DNA of 64,000 nucleotides, taken from NCBI RefSeq assembly GCF_029581275.1, contig NZ_CP120742.1, positions 1,152,501 to 1,216,500 on the forward strand. The letters are read 5' to 3'. The translations under genes were made by a program, and so were the position numbers. Positions 25,796-35,392 of this stretch are shown here, piece by piece. The notes under the pieces are model-generated. The model did no database searches. It was not told the DNA's origin and saw only the letters and a program-made list of their open reading frames with translations. This stretch comes from Micromonospora sp. WMMD1155 (GTDB lineage Bacteria > Actinomycetota > Actinomycetes > Mycobacteriales > Micromonosporaceae). How positions within the stretch are numbered: the stretch's first letter is position 1; each line of letters starts with the position of its first letter.

Positions 25796-27193
25796 TCAGA
25801 CCGCGAAGTCGCCCTCGCCGAAGGGGCCGACGACGGCCAGCGACATCGGTCGGCTGAGCAGCTCGGCGGCGAGGACGTTCACGTCCTCCACGGTCACCTC
25901 GTCGACCCGACGGAGCAGCTCGTCGACCGGCATCAGGTCGCCGTAGAGCAGCTCACCCTTGGCGAGCCGGCTCATCCGGGAACCGGTGTCCTCCAGGCCG
26001 AGCACGAACGAGCCCTTGCTCATCCCCTTGCCGCGGGCCACCTCGGCCTCGGTCAACCCGTCGGCGGCGACCCGGGCCAGCTCGGCTCGGGTCAGGGCCA
26101 GCACCTCGTCCACCTTGCCCGGCGCGCAGCCGGCGTAGACGGCGAACAGGCCGGTGTCGGCGTACTGGCTGGCGTAGGAGTAGACCGAGTAGGCCAGGCC
26201 GCGCTGCTCGCGGATCTCCTGGAACAGGCGGCTCGACATGCCACCGCCGAGCACGTTGTTGAGCACCCCGAGGGCGAAGCGCCGCTCGTCGAGGCGGTCG
26301 ATGCCGGGGCAGCCGAGGATGATGTGCGCCTGCTCGGTCTCCTTCGGCTCCACGACCGTGGTCACCGGCTCGGTGCGTACCGCCGGGGTCGCCGCGCGGT
26401 GCGGCGCCGGGGTGGCCGGGTCGCTGTCCAGAGGCGTGCCCCGCACCGCCTGGCGGACCAGCTTGACCACTGTGGCGTGGTCGAGATTGCCGGCGGCGGC
26501 GATGACGATCTGCGGGGCGGTGTAGCGGCCCCGGTAGAAGCTCTGGATCTGCTTGCGGGTCATCGGCGTGACGGTCTCCGCGGTGCCGGAGATCAGCCGA
26601 CCCAGCGGGTGGTCACCGTAGACCGCCTGGACGAAGAGGTCGTGCACCTCGTCACCCGGCTCGTCGTCGTGCATGGCGATCTCTTCGAGGATCACGCCGC
26701 GCTCGGTCTCGACGTCCGACGGGTCCAACAGCGAGTCGGCGACCAGGTCGCACATCACGTCGATCGCCAGCGGCAGGTCCTCGTCCAGCACGCGGGCGTA
26801 GTAGCAGGTGTATTCCTTCGTGGTGAAGGCGTTGGTCTCACCACCCACCGCCTCGATCTGCGAGGAGATCTCCAGTGCGGTGCGCTTGTTGGTGCCCTTG
26901 AAGAGCAGGTGTTCGAGGAAGTGCGCGGCACCGGCCTGCGGCCCGGTCTCGTCGCGCGAGCCGACCGCCACCCAGATGCCGAACGAGACGCTGCGCATCG
27001 CGGGGATCGCCTCGGTGAGCACGCGCAGGCCGCTGGGCAGCACGGTACGTCGTACCGTGCCGCCCAGCGGATCGTCGCTGAGCGTCCGGGTCACCGCGCG
27101 GGCGGTGCCGCGGGAACGGCCCGCCCCTGCGGCCCGAGAAGGAGCCACCCCCCGTCGATCCGGTGTAAACGGCGCGCTGAAGGCCCGACTCAC
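25796..27193 (-). CDS. M16-family zinc metalloprotease (PepR type)
   Basis: This 465-residue protein is an insulinase/mitochondrial processing peptidase homologue. The inverted zinc motif HFLEH has H91, E94 and H95, with downstream acidic ligand region ETERGVILEEIAMHDDEP. The C-terminal inactive-type half (YSYASQYADTGLFAVYAG) completes the clam-shell. It follows pnp, the same order as the mycobacterial pepR-gpsI pair. The start is GTG 27193 with GGGAG upstream. Substrates are probably unfolded peptides. Confidence 0.9.
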   Translation of the reverse strand: MSRAFSAPFTPDRRGVAPSRAAGAGRSRGTARAVTRTLSDDPLGGTVRRTVLPSGLRVLTEAIPAMRSVSFGIWVAVGSRDETGPQAGAAHFLEHLLFKGTNKRTALEISSQIEAVGGETNAFTTKEYTCYYARVLDEDLPLAIDVMCDLVADSLLDPSDVETERGVILEEIAMHDDEPGDEVHDLFVQAVYGDHPLGRLISGTAETVTPMTRKQIQSFYRGRYTAPQIVIAAAGNLDHATVVKLVRQAVRGTPLDSDPATPAPHRAATPAVRTEPVTTVVEPKETEQAHIILGCPGIDRLDERRFALGVLNNVLGGGMSSRLFQEIREQRGLAYSVYSYASQYADTGLFAVYAGCAPGKVDEVLALTRAELARVAADGLTEAEVARGKGMSKGSFVLGLEDTGSRMSRLAKGELLYGDLMPVDELLRRVDEVTVEDVNVLAAELLSRPMSLAVVGPFGEGDFAV

Positions 27194-27240
27194 GTGGTGC
27201 TCCCGGTTCGACGAGGGGTGGGTGTCGCAGGTGCTGGTGG

Positions 27241-29616
27241 TCAGCTGTGCCGGGTCCGGCGGCGCGGACGCTCGCCGCCCTCGCCACCCTCGCCGCCGCC
27301 CTCGCCGCGCTCCGGGCCACGCCCGCCCCGGTCACCGCCACGCTCGCGGTCGCCGCGGTCACGCGGGCCGCGGTCGCCCCGGTCCCGACCGGACGGACGG
27401 TCGCCGCCGGCGGCCTCACCGGCGGCCGGAGCCTCGGCGCCCTCCGGCCGGACCTTGTCCAGGTAGATCTTGCCGCGGGCGTCGATGTCCGCGATCTCGA
27501 CCTCGACCCGGTCGCCGACGTTGAGGAAGTCCTCGACGCGCTCGACCCGCTTGCCGTCGCCCACCTTGGAGATGTGCAGCAGGCCGTCACGGCCCGGCAG
27601 CAGCGAGATGAACGCACCGAACGCGGCGGTCTTGACCACCGTGCCGAGGAACCGCTCGCCCTGCTTGGGCAGGGTCGGGTTGGCGATCCCGTTGATCCGG
27701 TCGACAGCCGCCTGGGCCGACGGGCCGTTGGTGGCACCGACGTAGATCGTGCCGTCGTCCTCGATGGAGATCTCGGCGCCGGTCTCGTCCTGGATCGCGT
27801 TGATGGTCTGACCCTTCGGGCCGATGACCATGCCGATCTTGTCCACCGGGATCTTGACGGTGGTCACTCGCGGCGCGTAGTCCGACATCTCGGCCGGAGC
27901 CTCGATCGCCGCCTTCATGACACCGAGGATGACCTGCCGGGCCTCGTTCGCCTGCTGCAGCGCGGCGGCCAGCACGTCCGACGGGATGCCGTCGAGCTTG
28001 GTGTCGAGCTGGAGCGCGGTGACGAACTCCGGCGTGCCGGCGACCTTGAAGTCCATGTCACCGAACGCGTCCTCGGCACCGAGGATGTCGGTCAGCGTCA
28101 CGTACTGGGTCTTGCCGTCGACCTCGTCGGAGATGAGGCCCATGGCGATGCCGGCGACCGGCGCCTTCAGCGGGACACCCGCGGAGAGCAGACCCAGCGT
28201 CGACGCGCAGACCGAACCCATCGAGGTGGAGCCGTTGGAGCCGAGCGCCTCGGACACCTGCCGGATGGCGTACGGGAACTCCTCGCGCGACGGCAGCACC
28301 GGGATCAGCGCGCGCTCGGCGAGAGCACCGTGGCCGATCTCGCGACGCTTCGGCGAACCGACCCGGCCGGTCTCACCGGTCGAGTACGGCGGGAAGTTGT
28401 AGTTGTGCATGTAGCGCTTGCGGTTCTCCGGGGACAGCGTGTCCACCATCTGCTCCATGCGGAGCATGTTGAGCGTGGTGACACCCAGGATCTGGGTCTC
28501 GCCCCGCTCGAACAGAGCCGAACCGTGCACCCGGGGCAGCACGCCGACCTCGGCGGTCAGCGTCCGGATGTCGCGCGGGCCACGGCCGTCCATGCGGACC
28601 TGCTCGCGCAGCACGCGGTTGCGCACCTCGGACTTGGTCAGCGAGCGGAAGGCTGCGGACAGCTCCTTCTCCCGACCCTCGAACCGAGCGCCCAACTCCT
28701 CGGCGACCCGGGCCTTGACCCGGTCCAGGGCCTCCTCGCGGTCGGCCTTGCCGGCGATGGTGATCGCCTCGGCCACCTCTGCCCGGGCCAGCTCGGCGAC
28801 GGCGTCGTACGCGTCGTCCTGGTAGTCCAGGAAGACCGGGAACTCGGTGACCGGCTTCGCGGCGACCTCGGCCAGCTCGCTCTGCGCGCGGCACAGCTCA
28901 CGGATCGCCGGCTTGGCGGCCTCCAGGCCGCTGGCGACGATCTCCTCGGTCGGGGCGGTGGCACCGGCCGAGATCAGGGCGACGGCGTTCGGCGTGGCCT
29001 CGGCCTCCACCATCATGATCGCGACGTCGCCGTCCTCGAGCGTGCGGCCGGCCACGACCATGTCGAAGGTGGCCCGGGCCAGCTCCTCCAGGGTCGGGAA
29101 GGCGACCCACTGGCCGTCGATGTGGGCGACGCGGGTCGCACCGATCGGGCCGGAGAACGGGAGGCCGGAGAGCTTCGTCGACATCGAGGCGGCGTTGATC
29201 GCCACGACGTCGTACGGGTGCTGCGGGTCGAGTGCGAGGACGGTCTCGACGACCTGGACCTCGTTGCGCAGGCCCTTGACGAAGGACGGGCGCAGCGGCC
29301 GGTCGATCAGGCGGCAGGTGAGGATCGCGTCCTCGCTGGGCCGGCCCTCACGGCGGAAGAACGAGCCGGGGATGCGGCCCGCGGCGTACATCCGCTCCTC
29401 GACGTCGACGGTCAGCGGGAAGAAGTCGAACTGCTCCTTCGGGTGCTTACCGGCGGTCGTGGCGGAGAGGACGACCGTCTCGCCCAGCTGGGCGATGACG
29501 GAACCGGCGGCCTGACGGGCCAGCCGGCCGGTGGAGAAGGTGATCTCGCGGGTGCCGAAGGACCCGTTGTCGATCACGGCGGTGCGGGATTCGGTGCCGA
29601 GTTTGGTCTCGGTCAT
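27241..29616 (-). CDS. pnp: Polyribonucleotide nucleotidyltransferase (PNPase)
   Basis: PNPase degrades RNA 3' to 5' by phosphorolysis and, in actinomycetes, also adds tails. The protein is about 791 residues: two RNase PH domains (the second containing [21 protein letters not shown] in pieces), KH domain ([19 protein letters not shown]) and S1 domain ([20 protein letters not shown]), then a basic/acidic [16 protein letters not shown] tail. Start ATG 29616 ([10 protein letters not shown]) has AAGGAG 11 bases upstream; the frame remains open to 29832 through the leader. rpsO lies upstream. Confidence 0.97.
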   Translation of the reverse strand: MTETKLGTESRTAVIDNGSFGTREITFSTGRLARQAAGSVIAQLGETVVLSATTAGKHPKEQFDFFPLTVDVEERMYAAGRIPGSFFRREGRPSEDAILTCRLIDRPLRPSFVKGLRNEVQVVETVLALDPQHPYDVVAINAASMSTKLSGLPFSGPIGATRVAHIDGQWVAFPTLEELARATFDMVVAGRTLEDGDVAIMMVEAEATPNAVALISAGATAPTEEIVASGLEAAKPAIRELCRAQSELAEVAAKPVTEFPVFLDYQDDAYDAVAELARAEVAEAITIAGKADREEALDRVKARVAEELGARFEGREKELSAAFRSLTKSEVRNRVLREQVRMDGRGPRDIRTLTAEVGVLPRVHGSALFERGETQILGVTTLNMLRMEQMVDTLSPENRKRYMHNYNFPPYSTGETGRVGSPKRREIGHGALAERALIPVLPSREEFPYAIRQVSEALGSNGSTSMGSVCASTLGLLSAGVPLKAPVAGIAMGLISDEVDGKTQYVTLTDILGAEDAFGDMDFKVAGTPEFVTALQLDTKLDGIPSDVLAAALQQANEARQVILGVMKAAIEAPAEMSDYAPRVTTVKIPVDKIGMVIGPKGQTINAIQDETGAEISIEDDGTIYVGATNGPSAQAAVDRINGIANPTLPKQGERFLGTVVKTAAFGAFISLLPGRDGLLHISKVGDGKRVERVEDFLNVGDRVEVEIADIDARGKIYLDKVRPEGAEAPAAGEAAGGDRPSGRDRGDRGPRDRGDRERGGDRGGRGPERGEGGGEGGEGGERPRRRTRHS

Positions 29617-29808
29617 GTGCTGTCGTGCTCCTTCGCGTCGTGGGCCCACGACATCGGGGAGCTGCTCAGCCGGCCGGTCTTCGATCGAAGCGCCCGGGGT
29701 GGCCGGCGTCATGCCGGGGTTCCCGGGGGCCACTACCGGAGACCGGTACGCTGACCGGCTCCCTGTCGGGTGGTCGCGCGGCCCATGTTTTCTCTGGTGG
29801 GACGCGGT
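29617..29808 (-). ncRNA. Structured pnp leader, probable Actino-pnp-type RNA
   Basis: The 190 bases between the rpsO hairpin and the pnp start are rich in potential stems, including the 16-base palindrome GTCGTGGGCCCACGAC (29637-29652) next to the Shine-Dalgarno sequence and a GCCCGGGG/CCCCGGG-type stem further upstream. A conserved RNA motif called Actino-pnp is known in this position in actinobacteria. I assign it by position and structure, not by a covariance match. Confidence 0.45.
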
Positions 29809-29840
29809 ACGGGGGAGCAGCCGGTCGGCCACTCCCCCGT
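29809..29840 (-). terminator. Hairpin at end of rpsO
   Basis: ACGGGGGAG (29809-29817) pairs with CTCCCCCGT (29832-29840), with a secondary GCCG-type hairpin inside the loop. It lies four bases after the rpsO stop. It may end rpsO transcripts or protect their 3' ends, while partial read-through would give rpsO-pnp mRNA. Confidence 0.7.
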
Positions 29841-29844
29841 CACG

Positions 29845-30114
29845 TCACCGGCGCAGGCCGAGCCGCTCGATGAGCGACCGGTAGCGGTTGATGTCCTTCT
29901 TCTGGACGTAGTTGAGCAGCCGACGGCGACGGCCGACCAGCAGCAGCAGCCCACGGCGGCTGTGGTGGTCGTGCTTGTGCACCTTCAGGTGCTCGGTCAG
30001 CTCGGCGATCCGCTTGGTGAGGACCGCGACCTGGACCTCCGGCGAACCGGTGTCGCCCTCGGCGGTCGCGTACTCCGCGCGGATGCTGGCCTTGGCTTCC
30101 TGGTCGAGCGCCAT
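29845..30114 (-). CDS. rpsO: 30S ribosomal protein S15
   Basis: The 89-residue protein matches S15 throughout ([53 protein letters not shown]). S15 binds 16S rRNA at the central-domain three-way junction. In many bacteria rpsO is directly followed by pnp, as here. The GC-rich leader upstream (about 190 bases to ribF) should hold its promoter. Confidence 0.98.
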   Translation of the reverse strand: MALDQEAKASIRAEYATAEGDTGSPEVQVAVLTKRIAELTEHLKVHKHDHHSRRGLLLLVGRRRRLLNYVQKKDINRYRSLIERLGLRR

Positions 30115-30303
30115 GTTCTCCCTGTTTCGATGGGTTGATCAAGTAGGTTGTCCGTCGTCCCGATCGACCGGGAACGGACCGGTACCTCGCACCCGCGGCG
30201 TCGAGCAGGCACGCGAGGCCCCACGCCGGTCACCCGACGTCTCGGCAAGACTACCAGCACTCGCCGGTAACACCCGGCCAAGGGCCGCCGCCGGGCCCGC
30301 CGA

Positions 30304-31233
30304 TCAGGCCAGGGCGTGCCGGGTACGGGTGACGTCCTGCTCCATCTGGGCGATCAACGGCTCGATCGAGTCGTACCGGACCTGGCCGCGCAGGTGCGCC
30401 ACGAAGTCCAGGGCCAGGCGCTCGCCGTAGAGGTCGCCGGAGAAGTCCAGCGCGTAGGCCTCCACCCGCCGTTCCCGGCCGGAGAAGGTCGGGTTGGTGC
30501 CCACTGACACCGCCGCCATCAGCGGTTCACGTTGCCCGCGGCGGATCAGCCGGGCCGCGTACACCCCGTCGGCGGGCACCGCCGCGTACCGGTGGCAGAG
30601 CAGGTTGGCGGTGGGAAAGCCCAGTTCCCTCCCCCGCTGGTCGCCGCGGACCACCACGCCCTCCAGGCGGTGGGGGCGGCCCAGGGCGGCGGCCGCCGCG
30701 CCCACGTCGCCCGCGTCGACGCAGGAGCGGATGTACGTGGACGAGAAGACGGTGCCGTCGTCGGCGACCAGTGGGCCGCCCTCCACGCCGAAGCCGAAGG
30801 TACGCCCCAACTGCTCCAGCAGCGCCACGTCACCGGCCGCCCGGTGCCCGAAGCGGAAGTTGTCGCCGACCACCACCAACGCGGCGTGCAGGTGCTCGAC
30901 CAGGACGTCGTGCACGAACTGCTCGGCGGGCAGCCGGGAGAACTCCGGGGTGAACGGCACCACGCAGAGCACGTCCACGCCGAGCGCCTCGATCAACTCG
31001 GCCTTGCGGGCCGGTTCGGTGAGCACCGCCGGATGCGAACCGGGCCGGACCACCTCGGCCGGGTGCGGGTCGAAGGTGACCACCACCGACTGCACGCCCA
31101 GCGCCCGTGCCCGGGCCACGGCGTGCCCGATGGTCGCCTGGTGCCCCTTGTGCACACCGTCGAACACACCGATGGTGACGACGGAGCGTCCCCACCCACC
31201 GGGCGCCGCGTCGTACCCCCGCCACCGCTGCAT
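30304..31233 (-). CDS. ribF: Bifunctional riboflavin kinase / FAD synthetase
   Basis: RibF makes FMN from riboflavin and then FAD. The 309-residue protein has the N-terminal nucleotidyltransferase domain with VFDGVHKGHQ (the HxGH-like motif), VGDNFRFGHRAAGD, and STYIRSCVDAGDV, followed by the C-terminal kinase domain with GRELGFPTANL and NPTFSGRERRVEAY. GGGGAGGAACGGC precedes the ATG at 31233. The truB stop lies 25 bases upstream, so the two genes form one transcript. Confidence 0.95.
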   Translation of the reverse strand: MQRWRGYDAAPGGWGRSVVTIGVFDGVHKGHQATIGHAVARARALGVQSVVVTFDPHPAEVVRPGSHPAVLTEPARKAELIEALGVDVLCVVPFTPEFSRLPAEQFVHDVLVEHLHAALVVVGDNFRFGHRAAGDVALLEQLGRTFGFGVEGGPLVADDGTVFSSTYIRSCVDAGDVGAAAAALGRPHRLEGVVVRGDQRGRELGFPTANLLCHRYAAVPADGVYAARLIRRGQREPLMAAVSVGTNPTFSGRERRVEAYALDFSGDLYGERLALDFVAHLRGQVRYDSIEPLIAQMEQDVTRTRHALA

Positions 31234-31258
31234 GCCGTTCCTCCCCTACTGCCCGGCC

Positions 31259-32143
31259 TCAGGCCGGGGCGAGCACGATCTCCGCGCGGGCCCGCCCGTC
31301 CCGCTCGCTGACGATAGCGATCAGACCGCCGGCGGGGCCGAAGACGGCGTACGGCCCGGTGAGGCCGGCCGGGTCCAACGGCCCACCGTGGGCGAGCACC
31401 CGGGCCTCCTCGGGCGTGGCCTCCCGGCGGGGAAAGAAGCGGTCGGCCGCCGCGTCCAGCGGCAGGTTCACCACGTCCGGGGCGCGTTGCTCCAGGTCGT
31501 CGAGGGTGGCCGCCTCGGCGATGGTGAAGCCGCCCACCGCGGTCCGGCGGAGCGCGGTCAGGTGGCCGCCGACGCCGAGCGCGAGGCCCGCGTCCCGGGC
31601 GATGGCCCTGATGTACGTGCCGGAGGAGCAGGTCACGTCCACGTCCACGTCCACCAGGTCCGGTTCGGTACGGCGGATCGCCAGCACCTCCAGGCGGGAG
31701 ATGGTGACCCGTCGCGCGGGCAGCTCGACGCTCTCCCCCTCGCGAACCCGCTTGTACGCCCGCTGACCGTTAATCTTGACGGCGCTGACCGCGCTCGGCA
31801 CCTGGTCGACCTCGCCGCGCAGCGGTGCCAACGCCGCCCGGATCGCGTCGTCGGTGACCCGACCGGCCGGAGTGCTGGCGATCACGTCGCCCTCGGCGTC
31901 GTCGGTGACGGTGGCCTGGCCGAGCCGGATGGTGCCGGTGTAGCTCTTGCCCGCGCCGATCACGTAGGTGAGCAGGCGGGTCGCCCGACCCACACCGATC
32001 ACCAGGACACCGGTGGCCATCGGGTCGAGGGTGCCGCCGTGGCCGACGCGCCGGGTCTTGGCCAGCCGGCGGATCCGCGCCACCACGTCGTGCGACGTCA
32101 TGCCGCCGGGCTTGTCGACGACGATCAGACCATCGGTGCTCAC
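31259..32143 (-). CDS. truB: tRNA pseudouridine(55) synthase
   Basis: TruB converts U55 in the T-arm of tRNAs to pseudouridine. The 294-residue protein has DKPGGMTSHDVVARIRR and the catalytic aspartate D40 in GGTLDPMATGVL, then KINGQRAYKRVREGE, TCSSGTYIRAIARD and a C-terminal PUA-like part (RATPEEARVL onward). GTG 32143 (VSTDGLIVVDK) gives the family length; the frame runs open a further 250 codons upstream, which is antisense to the next gene. Confidence 0.95.
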   Translation of the reverse strand: MSTDGLIVVDKPGGMTSHDVVARIRRLAKTRRVGHGGTLDPMATGVLVIGVGRATRLLTYVIGAGKSYTGTIRLGQATVTDDAEGDVIASTPAGRVTDDAIRAALAPLRGEVDQVPSAVSAVKINGQRAYKRVREGESVELPARRVTISRLEVLAIRRTEPDLVDVDVDVTCSSGTYIRAIARDAGLALGVGGHLTALRRTAVGGFTIAEAATLDDLEQRAPDVVNLPLDAAADRFFPRREATPEEARVLAHGGPLDPAGLTGPYAVFGPAGGLIAIVSERDGRARAEIVLAPA

Positions 32144-32333
32144 GTCGGCCAAGCCTGCCAGACGGCCCGTACCGCCCGGTGCGTGGGCACACCGCGCGTG
32201 ACCGGAGCCTCCGCCGCTCGGCGGGTTCGCTGGTTGGAGGCGGTTTGTCCGACGGGACGACCGACGACCTCCCGAGAATGCGAAGATCATCCGCCCGCTG
32301 TCACCGGCGGCGAGCACCGACGGGGGAAAGACC

Positions 32334-33344
32334 ATGACACAGACGCCACCGGACGAGCCCACACCGACGGGCCCGGCAGACCCACCACCGCCGCCCACTG
32401 CGGTAGCGGAGGTCAACCCCGTACGGCTGCCGGAGTGGATGCACTCGGCACAGACCGAGCACCAGCCCACCGGCTGGGACCGGGTCCGCTTCTTCTCCGC
32501 CCGGCACAACGGGGCGCTGCTGCTCGGCGTCGGGTTGGTGCTGGCTCTCCTGCTGGTCGGCGGCGGCCTGGTGATGGTCGACCGGGTCGCCGACGGCGTC
32601 CGCGCGGGGACCCCGGCGACCCCCACCGCGAGCGCCACCCCGCCGGTCAGCAGGGTCGGCGAACCACGGGACCTGTTCGCCGGTTCACCGGCGGCCTCCT
32701 TTGCAGCGGGTGAGCAGGCAGTGCTGATGCCGACGGCCAAGGCCACCGGGCCGTTCACCACGGCCCAGGTCCGGGCGGCGCTGGCGTCGGTACGCAAGGG
32801 GTTGATCGAGAGCCGGCTGGACACGTCGATGTTCACGGGCGACCCCGAGCCGTTCCTCAAGGTGCTCGCCCCGGACGCCCGCGAGCAGCTCAGGTCGGAC
32901 TTCACCGGCAACAGCTTCCTGCGGTACGCGACCAGGATGGCGTCGCCGTCGGACTGGGAGCCCGACGTCCGCGCCGACGGCCGGGTCGGCTACCGCGCCA
33001 CCACGGAGAACGGTGTCCGGGTGTTGGAGGTCTCCACGGAGTTCGTCTGGGCGTACCCGTTCGACGTGGACCTGCGGGCACCCGCCGGCGCCGGCGTGGT
33101 GGCGTTGCGCGACCGCGTGGTGTGGCAGGTGCCGCACCCGGACGACGTGCCGGCCTCCGCTCGAGGCCTGTGGATCGTCTCGGCGGAAGCGGTGACCTGG
33201 AACGCGGACTGCGCGCAACTGCGGGACGGCTGGGTGCGGGAGCAGTTCTGGGTGGCCGGCGTGCACCGGGATCGGATCCCGGCGGGCGATCCGGGCACGA
33301 TCTTCGACCTCGACGCGCCCGCGCCGACCACCACCCGCTGCTGA
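32334..33344 (+). CDS. Hypothetical single-pass membrane protein
   Basis: This 336-residue protein has a proline-rich cytoplasmic N-terminus (about 65 residues), one membrane helix (ALLLGVGLVLALLLVGGGLVMV), and a large extracytoplasmic domain with no motif I recognise (FFTGDPEPFLKVLAPDAREQL, then RVLEVSTEFVWAYPF). It ends with a cysteine that could pair with the one near residue 296. GGGGGAAAG precedes the ATG. It is convergent with the MATE gene, 11 bases away, and divergent from truB. Confidence 0.75.
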   Translation: MTQTPPDEPTPTGPADPPPPPTAVAEVNPVRLPEWMHSAQTEHQPTGWDRVRFFSARHNGALLLGVGLVLALLLVGGGLVMVDRVADGVRAGTPATPTASATPPVSRVGEPRDLFAGSPAASFAAGEQAVLMPTAKATGPFTTAQVRAALASVRKGLIESRLDTSMFTGDPEPFLKVLAPDAREQLRSDFTGNSFLRYATRMASPSDWEPDVRADGRVGYRATTENGVRVLEVSTEFVWAYPFDVDLRAPAGAGVVALRDRVVWQVPHPDDVPASARGLWIVSAEAVTWNADCAQLRDGWVREQFWVAGVHRDRIPAGDPGTIFDLDAPAPTTTRC

Positions 33345-33355
33345 CCGGGCGGTGG

Positions 33356-34684
33356 TCAGCGGACCGCGCCGACCACCGCCCAACTGCCGTTGCGCAGGCG
33401 CAGCAGCAGCGCGACCAGGCGGATCACCACGAACACGGTGAGCCCGGCCCAGATGCCGCCCAGCCCGAGGTCGAGGGCGTACGCCAGCCAGATGGCGGGC
33501 AGGAAACCGCCGAGCGCCGCCACGATGGTGAGGTTGCGCAGGTAACGCACGTCACCCGCGCCGATCAGCACACCGTCGAGGGCGAACACCAGACCGGCCG
33601 GCGGCAGCATGACGACGAACCACGGCCACGCGACCATGGCCTGCTCGCGTACCCCCGGATCGGAGCTGAACCACGACGGCACCACGCCGGCGCCGGCGGC
33701 GACGAGCAGCGCGAAGCCGACGCCGCAGACACCGCCGAGCAGCCCGATCCGGCGGGCGAGTGCCCGCGCTCCCACGTCGTCGCCGGCGCCGAGCGCGGCG
33801 CCCACCAGCGACTGGGCGGCGATGGCGAGGGCGTCGAGCACCAGCGCGGTGAAGAACCAGAGTTGTAGGGCGATCTGGTGGGCGCCGACGGCGGCGGCGC
33901 CGAAGCGGGCGGCGACGGCGGTCGCGGAGAGGAAGCTGGCCTGGAACGCCAGCCCTCTGATCAGCAGGTCCCGGCTCAGCACCAACTGCTGGCGGATCAC
34001 GTGGGGCCGGGGTCGCAGCGACACCCGTTCGGCGACCAGCGCCGCGGCGAAGAGCGCCCCGCAGAGGGTCTGCGCGACGACGTTGGCCACCGCCGAGCCG
34101 ACCAGACCCAGCCCACCGGGGTAGACCAGCAGCGGGCAGAGCAGCGCGGAGAGCAGGTTGGGGCCGAGCACGAAGAACAGTGGGCGGCGGGTGTCCTGCA
34201 CGCCGCGCAGCCAGCCGTTGCCGGCCGCGGCGAGCAGCAGGCCGGGGGCGCCGAGGGCCGCGATGCGCAACCAGTGTGCGGCGGCGTCGGCGACGTCGCC
34301 GGCACCACCGACGAGGGTACGCGCGAGCGCGGCTCCGCCGAACTGCATGCCGATCGCGATCAGCAGGCCGACACCGAACGCCGACCAGGACGACTGGACG
34401 CCCTCGGCCACCGCGGCGGCCCGGTCCCCGGCCCCGAAGCGGCGGGCCGCACGCCCGGTGGTGCCGTACGCGACCACGGTGCCGACCCACGCGGTGAGCG
34501 TCATCACCGTGCCGCCGACGGCGAGCGCGGCGAGCGGCACCCGACCGAGGTGACCGACCACCGCCGTGTCGACGAGCACGTAGAGCGGCTCGGCGGCGAG
34601 CACCACCAGAGCCGGCAGGGCGAGGCCGACGATGCGGCGCGGCGATGCGGACAGGCCCGTGGTGGTGGCAGCGATCTGGCTCAT
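33356..34684 (-). CDS. dinF: MATE-family efflux transporter (DinF type)
   Basis: This protein of about 442 residues has twelve predicted membrane helices. ALPALVVLAAEPLYVLVDTAVVGHLG at the N-terminus (given here in parts of helices 1) and AGNGWLRGVQDTRRPL in the middle are typical of DinF/NorM transporters, which export drugs or metabolites with H+ or Na+. Mycobacterial dinF also sits between truB and nrnA. The start ATG 34684 is preferred over the open frame to 34735. Confidence 0.9.
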   Translation of the reverse strand: MSQIAATTTGLSASPRRIVGLALPALVVLAAEPLYVLVDTAVVGHLGRVPLAALAVGGTVMTLTAWVGTVVAYGTTGRAARRFGAGDRAAAVAEGVQSSWSAFGVGLLIAIGMQFGGAALARTLVGGAGDVADAAAHWLRIAALGAPGLLLAAAGNGWLRGVQDTRRPLFFVLGPNLLSALLCPLLVYPGGLGLVGSAVANVVAQTLCGALFAAALVAERVSLRPRPHVIRQQLVLSRDLLIRGLAFQASFLSATAVAARFGAAAVGAHQIALQLWFFTALVLDALAIAAQSLVGAALGAGDDVGARALARRIGLLGGVCGVGFALLVAAGAGVVPSWFSSDPGVREQAMVAWPWFVVMLPPAGLVFALDGVLIGAGDVRYLRNLTIVAALGGFLPAIWLAYALDLGLGGIWAGLTVFVVIRLVALLLRLRNGSWAVVGAVR

Positions 34685-35030
34685 CGCCGCCGATCCTGGC
34701 ACGAGCACGGTAAGGATCGCAATCCCGCCGACCACTTACGTGTCGGTGGTGATGCTCAGGGGCGTGGCGCGTGGCGCGTCCGCAGCCCGGCGGCCCGGCC
34801 GTCGGGCGCTCGGGCAGTCGGGCGCTCGGGGCGAGCCTCCTCCGGTCAGAGGCTTTGGAGCTGATGCCGTAAACGAATCAGCCGCGATGTCGCGAACGAT
34901 CCAGCGTGCCGCGAACGATGGCGCGGACGGATCCGTCGTGATGTCGCAGACGATTCAGCTCCACAGGCAGACCAGAAGCGTCCGGCCCTCTCCGCCGGCC
35001 GACAGCGGGATCAGCGCCGGGCGGGTCTGA
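34685..35030. repeat. Noncoding stretch with degenerate copies of the 12.3-kb repeat core
   Basis: This stretch of about 345 bases has no gene. It holds a two-copy 16-base repeat near 34801-34832 (GTCGGGCGCTCGGGCA and a variant) and four degenerate forms of the motif GATGTCGTAAACGATTCAGC: 34863-34882, 34886-34905, a weaker copy around 34906-34924, and 34940-34959. The last copy continues into TCCACAGG, as in the right arm at 12944-12978. Confidence 0.8.
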
Positions 35031-35123
35031 TCACTGGCGGGTGTCCATCGACGTCTGCAGCGCGCGGCGGGCCTGCTCACGGGCGTCGTCGGTGGTGGCC
35101 TCGGGCTTGGGCTTGTTCGGCAT
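35031..35123 (-). CDS. Small 30-residue acidic/basic protein
   Basis: This short gene encodes about 30 residues beginning MPNKPKPEATTDDAREQARR and ending TSMDTRQ. The signs that it is real are GGAAGGACC nine bases before the ATG and nearly every codon ending in G or C, unlike the flanking noncoding DNA. The sequence suggests a disordered start and one amphipathic helix. Its function is unknown. It lies downstream of a long structured leader. Confidence 0.6.
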   Translation of the reverse strand: MPNKPKPEATTDDAREQARRALQTSMDTRQ

Positions 35124-35392
35124 GGCGGTGGTCCTTCCAGGGAGCGAGCCACCGACAGGCGGCGGCCCTCACGGGCGGTCCTGCTGAGCGCCCCACGACG
35201 GTCCGGGGTTACCGGAGCAGCCGCCTGGGCAGCTTGAGCCCGGGTCGGTCCGACCCTGGAGGGAGGCGGCACGAGGTGTGGCACCACCGCCCATGACCTG
35301 CGCCGCCACGCGGCGCCGGCCCTCTCCCAAGTTATCGTTCAGGTCCATATGCTGCTCACGGTTCCCGCCATCTGGACGGTCGGCAACCCGGT
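35124..35392 (-). other. Structured leader or unassigned transcript upstream of the 30-residue gene
   Basis: The 269-base stretch between a DUF6186-like gene and the 30-residue gene has strong potential stems on the minus strand, for example GGGTCGG-A-CCGACCC. An open frame at 35169-35348 would encode 59 residues ending near CPGGCSGNPGPSWGAQQDRP, but its codons end in G or C less often (about 78 percent) than those of real genes here. I think it is more likely untranslated RNA. Confidence 0.4.

Noticed and set aside
35169..35348. 59-residue ORF as a ribosomal peptide precursor
   Set aside because: Codon bias is weaker than in real genes, no maturation enzymes are nearby, and the region looks like structured RNA. 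Kept only as part of the leader finding.
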